From the NCBI GenBank assembly GCA_905207905.1, contig CAJLNC010000011.1, positions 1-45,752 on the forward strand: DNA of 45,752 bases. Reading direction: 5' to 3'. This stretch comes from an uncultured Lachnospiraceae bacterium. Lineage in GTDB: Bacteria > Bacillota_A > Clostridia > Lachnospirales > Lachnospiraceae. A program made the position numbers and the translations under genes. Positions 23,540-32,416 of this stretch are shown piece by piece. The notes beneath the pieces were generated by a model. It did not search any database and was not told the DNA's origin. It was given only the letters and a program-made list of their open reading frames with translations. Positions within the stretch are counted from its first letter, which is position 1, and every line of letters starts with the position of its first letter.

Positions 23540-25045
23540 ATGGCAGAAAAAATATCCGGAGATATCCGGCAGATTCAGCAGCGGCTGGAGCAGCTGTGTG
23601 AAAATTGTGATGATATTATCGTCCGTCCTATGGTTTTGGGCAGAGAGTGTCAGACCAGGTGCCTTGTGGTATATGTTGAGGCAGCGGTGAGCAATATGAT
23701 GCTGGAAGATTCTGTGATCGGGAAATTTCTCAATCATCTGTGGGAGTTGGAGGGAAAGGAGATTCTTCAGGCAGTACAGGAGAACAATCTGGGAATTTCA
23801 GATGTGAAGGAACTGGCTGCCATGGAGGAATGTATGGCTGCGCTGTTGGCAGGGAACGCTGTTTTTTTCCTGGAGGGATACGATCAGGCGCTGAAGATTG
23901 GCAGCAAGGGATATCCCGGGATGGGGGTGGCCAAGGCAGAATCGGAGAAGGTGCTTCGCGGTTCCAGAGAGGCTTTTTCAGAGTCAGTGAAAATCAATAC
24001 GGCCCTGGTGAGAAAACGGATCCGCACCACAGATCTTAAAGTGGAGGAGCTATTTGCCGGAGAGGAGTCCAATACTTTGCTGGCACTGGTATATATGGAA
24101 AATCTGGCTTATCCCCAGATCCTGGAGGAGATTAAGGGGCGTCTTGCTGCTTTTGAGATTGACGGAATTTTGGACAGCGGAGTGGTGGAGCAGCTGACAG
24201 CGGATGTATGGTATTCTCCTTTTCCCCAATTTCAGACTACTGAGCGGCCGGATCGGGCAGCGGCTGCGCTTCTGGAAGGGAGAGTGCTTCTGCTTTGCGA
24301 CAACACTCCGGCAGCCCTTCTTCTGCCCACCACGCTTAACAGTCTGCTTCAGACGGGAGATGATTATTACGGAAACTTTCAGATTGCATCCCTGCTGCGG
24401 TGTATTCGCTATCTGGCTGTGTTTCTGGCTTTTTCTCTTCCTGGCCTGTACCTGGCGGTGACCAATTTTCATCCGCAGATCCTTCCGGTGAATCTGGTTC
24501 TTTCTATGTCTCAGGCCAGGGGAGGTGTCCCTTTTCCCACCATCGCGGAGCTTTTGCTCATAGAATTTTCCTTTGAACTGATGCGGGAAGCAGGACTTCG
24601 AATGCCCGGGCCCATTGGAAATATGATCGGCATCGTAGGAGGGCTGATCATTGGCCAGTCTGCTGTGGCGGCAAATCTCATCAGTCCCATGATTGTGATT
24701 ATCGAGGCTTTGACAGCCCTTGGCTCTTTTTCGATTCCCAATGAGGAGCTTTCTGAGTCTTTTCGGCTTTTGAAATACGGAATGATTTTTTTGTGCGGTA
24801 TCTTTGGGCTTTATGGCTATGTGACAGGCTGGGTGCTTTTGCTGATTCATCTTTCCGGGCTGAAAAGCTTTGGCATCCCCTACTTAATGCCCTTTGAGGC
24901 GGGAGACCGGGATGGAATCTCCAAGTGGAGCGACGGTCTGTTTCGGGCTCCTATGAGAAAGCTGCAAAGACGCCCTGTCTATGCCAGACGGGAAGTCAGG
25001 GGCCGGATGCGCTTTCGGCAAAATAAGAAGCATTCAGGAGAGTGA
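23540..25045 (+). CDS. spore germinant receptor A subunit (GerA/GerKA family)
   Basis: 501 aa. Subunit A of the GerA-type receptor in the spore inner membrane, which senses nutrients and triggers germination. An N-terminal soluble domain (about 1-285) contains DIIVRPMVLG and LLCDNTPAALLLPTTL (the DGTPfxl-like motif); a membrane domain with about five segments follows, with PFPTIAELLLIEFSFELMREAGLRMPGPIG, recorded here by its core motifs PFPTIAE and EAGLRMPGPIG. A basic tail follows (RRPVYARREVRGR). GGAGGG ribosome binding site. The B subunit starts 4 nt after the stop. Confidence 0.93.
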   Translation: MAEKISGDIRQIQQRLEQLCENCDDIIVRPMVLGRECQTRCLVVYVEAAVSNMMLEDSVIGKFLNHLWELEGKEILQAVQENNLGISDVKELAAMEECMAALLAGNAVFFLEGYDQALKIGSKGYPGMGVAKAESEKVLRGSREAFSESVKINTALVRKRIRTTDLKVEELFAGEESNTLLALVYMENLAYPQILEEIKGRLAAFEIDGILDSGVVEQLTADVWYSPFPQFQTTERPDRAAAALLEGRVLLLCDNTPAALLLPTTLNSLLQTGDDYYGNFQIASLLRCIRYLAVFLAFSLPGLYLAVTNFHPQILPVNLVLSMSQARGGVPFPTIAELLLIEFSFELMREAGLRMPGPIGNMIGIVGGLIIGQSAVAANLISPMIVIIEALTALGSFSIPNEELSESFRLLKYGMIFLCGIFGLYGYVTGWVLLLIHLSGLKSFGIPYLMPFEAGDRDGISKWSDGLFRAPMRKLQRRPVYARREVRGRMRFRQNKKHSGE

Positions 25046-25048
25046 GCT

Positions 25049-26305
25049 ATGTTTTCTGAAAATCGTAAAATTTCGTCCAGACAGGCGGCGGCTCTCTTTC
25101 AGGCGGACTGGCTGGGCAGGCTGGTGCTGTTTCTGCCCCTTCTGGTTCAGGGAAAAAGCAAGGGCGCTGTTTTGGTAGGAGGAATTGCAGGAATTTTTCT
25201 GACAGCTGTGCTTCTTGGAGTTTTCTGCACTGGAGCCAGGGAGGGAGAAAGGGACTATTATGGTTCTGTGTGCCGGGCGGCAGGGCGCTTCTATGGAAAC
25301 CTTCTGTATTTGGTATACGTTCTTTATTTTCTGCTGCAGACCGGAATCCTTCTGTACCTGTGCAGCGCGGCAGCCAGGCTTTATCTTCTGCCGGACGTGC
25401 CTTTTTGGGTGCTGCCGCTCCTGCCTGGAATTGCAGGAATTTATCTGGCAGGGGGAGGGATGGAGGTGCGGGGCCGATTAAGCCAGATGCTCTCAGGTTT
25501 TGTGGGAATCCTGCTGCTGTTATTGCTGGCAGTCTCTCTTTTGCAGATAAAGGGAGAGCGTCTTTTAGAAGCGCAGCAGTTCTCTTTCCTGGAGACTTTG
25601 GAAACAGCGGTATTTTGGGCCGGAAGCTTTGGGGACATTGGTATCCTACCGATGGTTTTGAGTGTAACTCAGAAGGAAAAAGGGTGGAAGAGGCGGTTGT
25701 ATCAGACCCTCGGTTTTTCCGGCCTTATCCTGCTTCTGGTTTTTTTGGGTGGCTACGGCATTTTTGGGCAGGCTGGAATGGGGCGATTGGAGTGGCCGGT
25801 GCTGTCTCTGATGAGTACCTCCAATCTTCAGGGCGTATTTTTTCAGCGCTGGGATGTGCTGGCAGTGGGACTTCTGATGGTAAGTCTGTTTCTGGCAGTG
25901 GGAAGCGGCCTCTATTATCTTGGCATTGCCGGAACCTGTCTGCTGGGAGAAGCGCAAAGGGAAAAAGAGACAGCAAAAGAAGAAGTAACCATAGAAAACG
26001 GGACAATAGAGGGGAACCGGAAAAACGCGGCAGGGAAAGGAGCCAGAAAAGAAAAAAACAGAATTGCAGCTAAGGAAAGAGGGAGAAAGAAGAGCGGGGA
26101 AATACGGGAGCAGGGAATAAGAATAGCCGGATTTTTAGGAGCCTATGGCTTGTCACTGACACTGCTTTTTTGGCCGGAGGGGAGAATGGGGGCCGGACGG
26201 CTGGGCTGCTTTTTGCTGGCGCCCCTGATGATCGTCCTGGTTTTGCTGGTGCGTCCCATTCAGAGAGTCAGATGGAGAAAACGGAGGGCAAAATGGAGAC
26301 AGTGA
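25049..26305 (+). CDS. spore germinant receptor B subunit (GerAB/GerKB family)
   Basis: 418 aa, about ten membrane segments of the amino-acid permease-like (APC) fold used by GerB subunits, which bind the germinant. N-terminus KISSRQAAALFQADWLG, then many Leu-rich segments. A hydrophilic stretch at about 301-357, very rich in Lys, Arg and Glu, is inserted before the last two segments. Typical family members are ~360-370 aa, so this insertion accounts for the extra length. It overlaps the C-subunit gene by 13 bp. Confidence 0.9.
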   Translation: MFSENRKISSRQAAALFQADWLGRLVLFLPLLVQGKSKGAVLVGGIAGIFLTAVLLGVFCTGAREGERDYYGSVCRAAGRFYGNLLYLVYVLYFLLQTGILLYLCSAAARLYLLPDVPFWVLPLLPGIAGIYLAGGGMEVRGRLSQMLSGFVGILLLLLLAVSLLQIKGERLLEAQQFSFLETLETAVFWAGSFGDIGILPMVLSVTQKEKGWKRRLYQTLGFSGLILLLVFLGGYGIFGQAGMGRLEWPVLSLMSTSNLQGVFFQRWDVLAVGLLMVSLFLAVGSGLYYLGIAGTCLLGEAQREKETAKEEVTIENGTIEGNRKNAAGKGARKEKNRIAAKERGRKKSGEIREQGIRIAGFLGAYGLSLTLLFWPEGRMGAGRLGCFLLAPLMIVLVLLVRPIQRVRWRKRRAKWRQ

Positions 26306-27021
26306 AAAAAAAGATGCATTTGATCTTAAATTATTTCATCCCCGGGCTGTTGCTGGCAGGAACCGTCTGTCTTACCGGCTGCACGGGAAAGGAACTGGAG
26401 CAGAGGCGCTTTCCATTGGCGCTGGAAGTTGACAGCGTACAGAATCAGATTGTACTCGCCTGCGCCTGGCCCGGGGAGGAGGGCGGAGAGACTGGTGAGC
26501 TGGGAGGCGGGAAGTCCGGGAATGGAGAGGGGATGGAGATAGAAGAAGAGGAGACAGTAAACGGGGAGGAAACAAAGAAGCTGGAAACCGGGGCAGAAAC
26601 ACAGGCAGATGAAATGCAAAAGGAAGAGCCCGGAGAAAAAGCGGAAACACAGGGGAGGATCAGGAATACAAATATCATTACCCGGGTTTCCGGTTCTACA
26701 ATCCAGGAGGCAGTGGAAGCCGTTCAGGCTCTTCAGGATAAATATGTGGATTACAGCCAGGTGAAGGCCATCCTCTGGGGAGCAGGACTTGAGAAAGATC
26801 CGGGGCAGGCGCAGCAGGTGAAGGACTGGTTAGAAAAGACACCGGCGTTTGCAAGGAATCTTCTGATTTTTGATGAAAAGGAAACCGGCCTGGATTTGGA
26901 GACCGTACAGGAACAGTCTAAGGGACAGGCCGGTGCCTATCTGGAAAATATTTATGAGAATCAGAAACCATACCGAGGCGCGGTCTGCATGCTTCAGGAT
27001 CTGCTGTACGGGGAGGGATAG
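26293..27021 (+). CDS. spore germinant receptor C subunit, short form
   Basis: 242 aa. Lipoprotein signal ending in LTGC (Cys30), followed by RRFPLALEVD as in Ger(x)C proteins. A ~60-residue acidic Glu/Gly-rich stretch (about 62-122) separates it from a partial N-terminal domain (IQEAVEAVQALQDKYVDYSQV, KAILWGAGLE, LIFDEKE). Usual Ger(x)C proteins are 350-400 aa; the C-terminal domain is absent. After the TAG at 27019, the +1-shifted frame continues with plausible sequence, so a frameshift is possible. The start at 26293 has GGAGG 5 nt upstream and overlaps the B subunit end. Function as a working subunit is doubtful. Confidence 0.75.
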   Translation: METVKKKMHLILNYFIPGLLLAGTVCLTGCTGKELEQRRFPLALEVDSVQNQIVLACAWPGEEGGETGELGGGKSGNGEGMEIEEEETVNGEETKKLETGAETQADEMQKEEPGEKAETQGRIRNTNIITRVSGSTIQEAVEAVQALQDKYVDYSQVKAILWGAGLEKDPGQAQQVKDWLEKTPAFARNLLIFDEKETGLDLETVQEQSKGQAGAYLENIYENQKPYRGAVCMLQDLLYGEG

Positions 27022-27590
27022 AGCTGCCCATACAAATGGGGGAAGAAACGGAATAAATTCAGAAAGGATCGGAACTGGCAGCCGGAACTTACAGAAAGAA
27101 ATTTCTTGTATTCCAATAAGAACAGGTATATAATAAAAAAGCATTTGCAGATGTTCAAAGTCAGCAAAAGGAATCTTTCAGGCTGGCTTTGGCAGATGAA
27201 AAGTTTTCAAGAAAAAGGCAGGTGAACAGAATGGATACTTGTGATGGTCATGGGCGAAGTAGACAGACAGGAAAAGAACCGTATCAGATGTCGGCCGAGC
27301 CAGATCCTGAAATGGGTGCTTCTCGGACTGCAGTATCCTCTGTGAACGGGTGCTGTCTTTTGATTTAAGTCATCTCTTCTTTTCCTGATCAAACGAAATT
27401 CCCTAAAATCACAAAAACTGTATTTTGGAAACTCAGCTCTGAAAAGAGAATGGGTTTACTTCTGCATGCTGTATTTTTATCCCCGGCTTTGTATTCGGAC
27501 GGAGGCTGCAAAATACGAATTCAGCCTTTTCTGATGCAGCAGCCTCTGGACAGAGAGGGGAGTGCTTGGGAAGAATAGGAGGATGGGAAA
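27022..27590 (+). other. 569-base gap between ger operon and mgtE
   Basis: The first ~100 bases may be decayed 3' sequence of the Ger C subunit. A 45-codon frame (27231-27368, ATG with an upstream AGGTGA) is present but unrecognised and not called as a gene. Near the right end, GAGGCTGC (27502-27509) pairs perfectly with GCAGCCTC (27539-27546). No M-box or other known magnesium riboswitch was recognised. Confidence 0.5.
27502..27546 (+). promoter_or_regulatory. stem-loop in the mgtE leader
   Basis: An 8-bp perfect stem, GAGGCTGC/GCAGCCTC, with a smaller TCAG/CTGA pairing possible within the loop, ends 44 nt before the mgtE start. No T-run follows. It could be a regulatory leader element; no family recognised. 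Confidence 0.35.
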
Positions 27591-29090
27591 ATGGAAAAAA
27601 AGAGAATGAATGAAGAATTGCTGTTTCAGGAAAGACAGGAAACCGGGAAACAGGAAGGAAAAACGCCGGGTCAGGACGAAAATAGGGTTCAGGAAGAACG
27701 CCGGGCCATGGAGCGGCCGGATTATAAGACAAAGATTCGGGAAATTGTCCGCAGCAATGCGTCTCCCAGAATCATGAAGGAGAAACTGGAGGATTATCAT
27801 GAGAATGATATTGCCCAGGCGCTGACAGAGCTTACCCTGGGGGAGCGCAGGAAAATATACCGGGTTTTGGATGTGCCCATGCTGTCCGATGTGTTTGAAT
27901 ATTCGCAGATCCAGGAGGTGAGCTCCTACTTAGAAGAGATGGATCTGAAAAAAGCGGCAGCTATTTTATCCGGCATGGAGGCAGATGCTGCGGGGGAAGT
28001 CCTGGGAGAGATGGAGAAGACCAGGAAGGAACTGCTTATTGAACTGATGGATGAAGGGGCCAGAAAGGATATTGCTCTGATTGCCTCTTTTGATAAAGAA
28101 GAGATCGGCAGCCGCATGACGACCAATTACATTGAAATCCGGGCAAACCTTTCGGTCAAGGAGGCCATGAGCGCTCTGATCCGTCAGGCGGCGAAAAATG
28201 ATAACATTTCAACCCTGTTCGTGGTGGATGAAGAACGGGTGTTTTATGGAGCGGTGGACTTAAAGGAGCTGATCATTGCCAGACAGGATACTCCCCTGGA
28301 GGATCTGATCCGCACCTCCTACCCGTATGTGTATGGAAAGGAAACTATAGATGACTGTATTGAAAAGCTGAAGGATTATTCAGAGGATTCCCTGCCAGTG
28401 TTGGATAATGAGAATCATCTTTTGGGAGTGATCACTTCCCAGAGCATTATCCAGGTGGTGGATGATACCTTGGGAGAGGATTATGCCATGCTGGCTGGTC
28501 TTACAGCGGAGGAGGATTTGCAGGAACCTATCAAGGAAAGTGTGAAAAAGCGCCTGCCCTGGCTCCTGGTGCTTCTGGGTCTGGGGCTGGTGGTATCCAC
28601 AGTAGTGGGAGCCTTTGAGCAGGTAGTGTCCCAGCTGACTCTGATCATGTGCTTTCAGTCTCTGATCCTTGATATGGCGGGAAATGTGGGGACCCAGTCC
28701 CTGGCAGTGACCATCCGGGTGCTTACGGATGGAGCACTTACCTTTCAGCAGAAGATACGCCTGGTAGGAAAGGAGATCCGAATCGGAGGCTTTAACGGAC
28801 TGCTTTTAGGTGTGATCTCTTTTTTGTGCATCGGAGGTTATATCATGGTTGTGAAAGGGAAAGGAATCGGGTTTGCCTTTGCAGTCTCTGGCTGCATCGG
28901 GATGTCCCTTCTGGTGGCTATGGTGATCTCCAGCGCCTTCGGAACGCTGATCCCTCTGTTTTTTCAGAAGATTCATATAGATCCGGCAGTGGCCTCCGGT
29001 CCTTTGATTACTACGGTCAATGACCTGGTGGCGGTAGTAGTATACTACGGCTTAAGCTGGCTGCTTTTGCTGCAGGTTCTGCATTTTTAG
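27591..29090 (+). CDS. mgtE: MgtE-type magnesium transporter
   Basis: 499 aa. A polar N-terminal extension of ~40 residues precedes the MgtE N domain (ENDIAQALTELTLGERRKIYRVL, shown by its core NDIAQAL), then two CBS domains (about 180-300: MTTNYIEIRANLSVKEAM, SLPVLDNENHLLGVITSQ), then five membrane segments from about 325 with the pore motif AGNVGTQSLAV and the conserved PLFFQKIHIDPAVASGP core. It imports Mg2+ down its gradient and closes when the CBS domains bind Mg2+. AGGAGG lies 8 nt upstream of the chosen start; ATG at 27708 would give a more usual length. Confidence 0.93.
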   Translation: MEKKRMNEELLFQERQETGKQEGKTPGQDENRVQEERRAMERPDYKTKIREIVRSNASPRIMKEKLEDYHENDIAQALTELTLGERRKIYRVLDVPMLSDVFEYSQIQEVSSYLEEMDLKKAAAILSGMEADAAGEVLGEMEKTRKELLIELMDEGARKDIALIASFDKEEIGSRMTTNYIEIRANLSVKEAMSALIRQAAKNDNISTLFVVDEERVFYGAVDLKELIIARQDTPLEDLIRTSYPYVYGKETIDDCIEKLKDYSEDSLPVLDNENHLLGVITSQSIIQVVDDTLGEDYAMLAGLTAEEDLQEPIKESVKKRLPWLLVLLGLGLVVSTVVGAFEQVVSQLTLIMCFQSLILDMAGNVGTQSLAVTIRVLTDGALTFQQKIRLVGKEIRIGGFNGLLLGVISFLCIGGYIMVVKGKGIGFAFAVSGCIGMSLLVAMVISSAFGTLIPLFFQKIHIDPAVASGPLITTVNDLVAVVVYYGLSWLLLLQVLHF

Positions 29091-29136
29091 GAAATGCATT
29101 TTCCGTGGCGCGATGGTATTTTAGAAGTTTCCTGTG

Positions 29137-29165
29137 TTGTCATTTGAGCTGCGGAATGTTAGAAT
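29137..29165 (+). promoter_or_regulatory. promoter of the polysaccharide gene cluster
   Basis: TTGTCA (29137-29142), a 17-nt spacer, and TAGAAT (29160-29165) with TG in the extended -10 position. The predicted transcript begins near 29172. Confidence 0.7.
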
Positions 29166-29176
29166 AAGAGTAACCG

Positions 29177-29210
29177 TTTGAAGCCAGGCTGCAAAAGGCC
29201 TGGCTCCAAA
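29177..29210 (+). promoter_or_regulatory. 5'-terminal hairpin of the polysaccharide transcript
   Basis: AGCCAGGC (29182-29189) pairs with GCCTGGCT (29198-29205), extended by TTTG/CAAA across a mismatch. It lies within about 5 nt of the predicted transcript start and lacks a T-run, so it is more likely an mRNA-stabilising or regulatory 5' hairpin than a terminator. Confidence 0.5.
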
Positions 29211-29323
29211 CCGTTATAAGCAGGTATGATCAGGAACTGGTTGCTGTACAGGCAGGGAAAAGAACGGCTGCCTGGAGAAAAATATTTTGGGAGCAGTGAA
29301 CTGCTCTGAACTTGGAGGAAATA

Positions 29324-31180
29324 ATGGAAAAACGAAATATTTGGCCCATTGGGGCGGGACTTTTGACAGGCATAGCACTGTCTTTCACCGGGGTCTATCA
29401 GTATAAAGATTCGATTTTTAAAATGGTGCAGGCCCAGGTGGATGGAGTGGGACTGGATAAACTGATCGTTCTGCTGGCAGTATGCGTGCTGTATGTGAAA
29501 GTCTGGGAGCAGATTAAGCAGGTGTGTCACTGGACGGTGCCCCTTCTGGCCTGCCTGTTTTCTGCCTTCATGATGATTGGCATCAGCTATTCCAAAAACG
29601 GAAACTGGAATTTTATCTTTGGAGGAAAAAAACAGTTTTGTATTGCGCTGGTGGTATTTGCAGGGTACTTTTTCCTGTTTTTTGTCTGTGTGAAACTGAT
29701 CTATCGGTTTGCAGACCGGGTGAGCCTAAAGGAGAACAAAGCAAAAAAGCCTTTTCCGCAATGGGTGGAAAGGCATTACCTTTTGTTCTGTGCGCTGGTG
29801 ATTTTTTTAGGATGGCTGCCTTTTCTGCTGGCCTTTTTGCCGGGATCAGTGCCACATGACGGGTACAATCAGCTGAATATGGCTTTCGGAGTCCGGGATC
29901 TGACGAATCAGCACTCCTGGTCTCTGACTCTGCTGGTGGGACTGATCATGCGCATCGGTCAGGTGATCAGCGACAACTTTGGCGTATTTCTCGTAGTGTT
30001 TTCCTTCTGCATTGTGGAGGTATTCTGTTATGCCGCAGTGTGCAAAAAGATCAGGGAATGGGGGGCACCCAGGCTCCTTCAGATGGGGACTCTGGCATTT
30101 TTTACTGTTAATCCGGTATTTGGCTCCTATGCTCAGGCGATCCTTAAGGATACCATCTATCTTGCGTTGTACACGCTGTATACGGCTTTGTATGTAGAAG
30201 TTTGTCTCTGGTTTTTGAGAAGACAGCAGCAGGAATGTGGGAGGCGGCTGCAGCTGCGGTTTTTGCAGCTGTTTTTCCTGGGATTTCTGATCTCTGCGTT
30301 CCGAAACAACGGCATCTTTTTAGTACTGCCAGCCAGCCTTCTTTTGTTTTTCTTCTGTGAGAAAGGATACCGCAGGTATGCGTTGCTGCTCACTTTTTGC
30401 CTTGCGCTTTGCTTTGGGGGATATAAGTATGTGCTGACTCCGGCTGCAGGAGTGATTCCGGAGAACAAGCGGGTTACCATGTCTGTATTGTTTCAGCAGA
30501 CCGCCCGGTATGTAAAAGAGTATCCGGACGAGGTGACGGAGGAAGAGAAGAAGGCCATTGACAAGGTTTTAGATTTTGATACGATAGCGGAAAACTATGA
30601 TCCGGAACTGTCTGACCCTGTGAAGGATACCTTTAAGATAAAGGCTACCAGTGAGGAACTGCAGGAATATTTCCGGGTGTGGGCCCAGATGTTTCGAAAG
30701 CATCCGGGCGTGTATCTGCAGGCTACCCTGCACAACACCTTCGGTTATTACTATCCCTTTTCCAACCGGAATGCCAGAATCGCCTATCATTTTTATATTA
30801 AAGGAGCGCCTGTGGCCACCGGGGACTTTGCGATTTCCTATGTGACCCCCTATCGATTAAGAAGTTTGATGGAGGGTTATGCGGAGCTGTGGCGGAGAGT
30901 GCCGGGGCTGGCCCAGCTTTTGAATCCCGGTACGTATACGTGGATTCTGCTTTTGATGGCTGGATACTTCTTTTACCGAAAACGGTATCTGGGAATTTTG
31001 GTTCTGGCGGCGCCGGCTCTGAATGTGGCAGTGTGCCTGGCCTCCCCAGTGAATGGGCTGCTTCGGTATGCTATGCCGGTGATGGCCTGTCTGCCGGTAT
31101 TGCTATACTGGTGCCTGGAATGGAGCCATGCCTCAGTGCAAGGGCCAGGAAGAGAGAATACGCTAAAAAGAATCCGATAG
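29324..31180 (+). CDS. large polytopic membrane protein, DUF6020/GT-C-like
   Basis: 618 aa, about 12-13 membrane segments. After the first block of segments there is a short loop with PGSVPHDGYNQL, an acidic loop position seen in GT-C-fold glycosyltransferases and the DUF6020 group, and later a ~120-residue soluble loop (about 385-505). It probably transfers a sugar or other group from a lipid carrier on the outer membrane face, but this is inferred only from fold and context. The start at 29324 has GGAGG 7 nt upstream (better than the ATG at 29312). First gene of the surface polysaccharide cluster. Confidence 0.75.
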   Translation: MEKRNIWPIGAGLLTGIALSFTGVYQYKDSIFKMVQAQVDGVGLDKLIVLLAVCVLYVKVWEQIKQVCHWTVPLLACLFSAFMMIGISYSKNGNWNFIFGGKKQFCIALVVFAGYFFLFFVCVKLIYRFADRVSLKENKAKKPFPQWVERHYLLFCALVIFLGWLPFLLAFLPGSVPHDGYNQLNMAFGVRDLTNQHSWSLTLLVGLIMRIGQVISDNFGVFLVVFSFCIVEVFCYAAVCKKIREWGAPRLLQMGTLAFFTVNPVFGSYAQAILKDTIYLALYTLYTALYVEVCLWFLRRQQQECGRRLQLRFLQLFFLGFLISAFRNNGIFLVLPASLLLFFFCEKGYRRYALLLTFCLALCFGGYKYVLTPAAGVIPENKRVTMSVLFQQTARYVKEYPDEVTEEEKKAIDKVLDFDTIAENYDPELSDPVKDTFKIKATSEELQEYFRVWAQMFRKHPGVYLQATLHNTFGYYYPFSNRNARIAYHFYIKGAPVATGDFAISYVTPYRLRSLMEGYAELWRRVPGLAQLLNPGTYTWILLLMAGYFFYRKRYLGILVLAAPALNVAVCLASPVNGLLRYAMPVMACLPVLLYWCLEWSHASVQGPGRENTLKRIR

Positions 31181-31234
31181 AGGCGGCAGCCGGAATCAGG
31201 AGTTACAGTTTAGAAAAAAGAAAGGGTATTGGAA

Positions 31235-32332
31235 ATGGACAAGAAGAAAGTCGGAGTCATTACCTTCCACAATTATGACAACTACGGTGCTATTTTGCAA
31301 AGCTACGGTTTGCAAAAAAAGCTGAGAGAGCTGGGAACCGATCCGGAGATCATTGATTACCGGTGTGAATATATCAGCAATCCTTTCCGGCTGGTGAATC
31401 TAAAGAAAAAAGGATTGTTCAACTATATTTACGGAGTGATCGGACATATCTGCTATCTGCCCAGGCGGCGAAAATGCAATCTCTTCCGGCGGAAGATGCG
31501 CTACAGCCAGCCGGTGAGAGCGGGGCATATGGAGGCTGTGGCGGACAAATACGATATTTATCTTGCGGGAAGCGACCAGATCTGGGATTATAAGCTGACC
31601 AATTTTGACCGCACCTATTTTCTGGACTTTGTGAAGGAAGGAAAGAAAAAATGCAGCTATGCAGCCAGTATCGGGGAACATCTTCCTCCGGAGCAGTACC
31701 GGGAAGCGTACGGGAAACTTCTGAAGGATTTTGACGAGATACTGGTGCGGGAAAATTACGGGGCAGATGTGGTGGAGGAGCTGACCGGGAAGCGGCCTTC
31801 GTGCGTCTGCGACCCTACGCTGCTTCTGACGCCGGAGGAATGGCAAAAACTATTGGTGGAACCGAAGAAGAAAACGCCGTATATTTTAGTGTACCAGTTG
31901 GGAATCAATCCGGAGATCGTAAGTTTTGTGAGGAGACTGAATAAGGTCACAGGCTGCCGGGTGGTATATGTGCCCTTCCCTCTGGTGGGACTTCTGCGCT
32001 GCAGCTGTCAGCTCACCGTGGGGCCGGCAGAGTGGATGGGCCTGTTTCAGAATGCGGAGTATGTGGTGTCGGATTCCTTCCATGGTATTGTGTTTTCTCT
32101 GTTATTTAACCGGAAGTTTTTTGCAAAGGTAGACGGACATCATAAAAACCGCAGGGTGGAGCAGCTGTTAGAGCAGGTGAAGCTTTCGCACAGAACTATG
32201 GGAGCGCTGGACGATGAGCAGCTCACAGAAGAAATTGATTTTACCTATGCCAATGAGCAGTTGGCCAAAATGAGAGAAACCTCCCTGTCCGCCCTGAAAA
32301 AAATGATAAGGAGCGGAAAGCGGGAAGCGTAA
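31235..32332 (+). CDS. polysaccharide pyruvyl transferase family protein
   Basis: 365 aa. The N-terminus VGVITFHNYDNYGAILQSYGLQ and the central motifs YLAGSDQIWDYKLT, CSYAASIGE, VREN, CDPTLLL and SDSFHGIVFSLLF (the terminal SFHG motif) identify the WcaK/CsaB family, which transfers pyruvate ketals from PEP to sugar residues. The start at 31235 is preferred over the TTG at 31229. The gene stands beside an FrhB-like Fe-S gene, a pairing often seen in gut polysaccharide clusters. It is followed by a small terminator-like hairpin. Confidence 0.88.
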   Translation: MDKKKVGVITFHNYDNYGAILQSYGLQKKLRELGTDPEIIDYRCEYISNPFRLVNLKKKGLFNYIYGVIGHICYLPRRRKCNLFRRKMRYSQPVRAGHMEAVADKYDIYLAGSDQIWDYKLTNFDRTYFLDFVKEGKKKCSYAASIGEHLPPEQYREAYGKLLKDFDEILVRENYGADVVEELTGKRPSCVCDPTLLLTPEEWQKLLVEPKKKTPYILVYQLGINPEIVSFVRRLNKVTGCRVVYVPFPLVGLLRCSCQLTVGPAEWMGLFQNAEYVVSDSFHGIVFSLLFNRKFFAKVDGHHKNRRVEQLLEQVKLSHRTMGALDDEQLTEEIDFTYANEQLAKMRETSLSALKKMIRSGKREA

Positions 32333-32369
32333 AAAATAAATACCAATAAGGCGGTATCCGCCCGGAGCT

Positions 32370-32392
32370 GCTCCTGCAAAGGAGCTGTTTTT
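32370..32392 (+). terminator. small intercistronic hairpin with T5
   Basis: GCTCCT (32370-32375) pairs with AGGAGC (32380-32385), followed by TGTTTTT. It lies between two genes of the same cluster and may partially attenuate transcription. Confidence 0.5.
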
Positions 32393-32416
32393 CCCATTTT
32401 TGGAAAGGAGCAAGGG

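Noticed and set aside
27231..27368. 45-codon frame ending in CCLLI between ger and mgtE
   Set aside because: The ribosome binding site is weak, no family is recognised, and the composition does not look like a peptide precursor; left uncalled.
27022..27590. Magnesium riboswitch (M-box) before mgtE
   Set aside because: No M-box-like conserved core could be found; only an unassigned 8-bp stem is visible.
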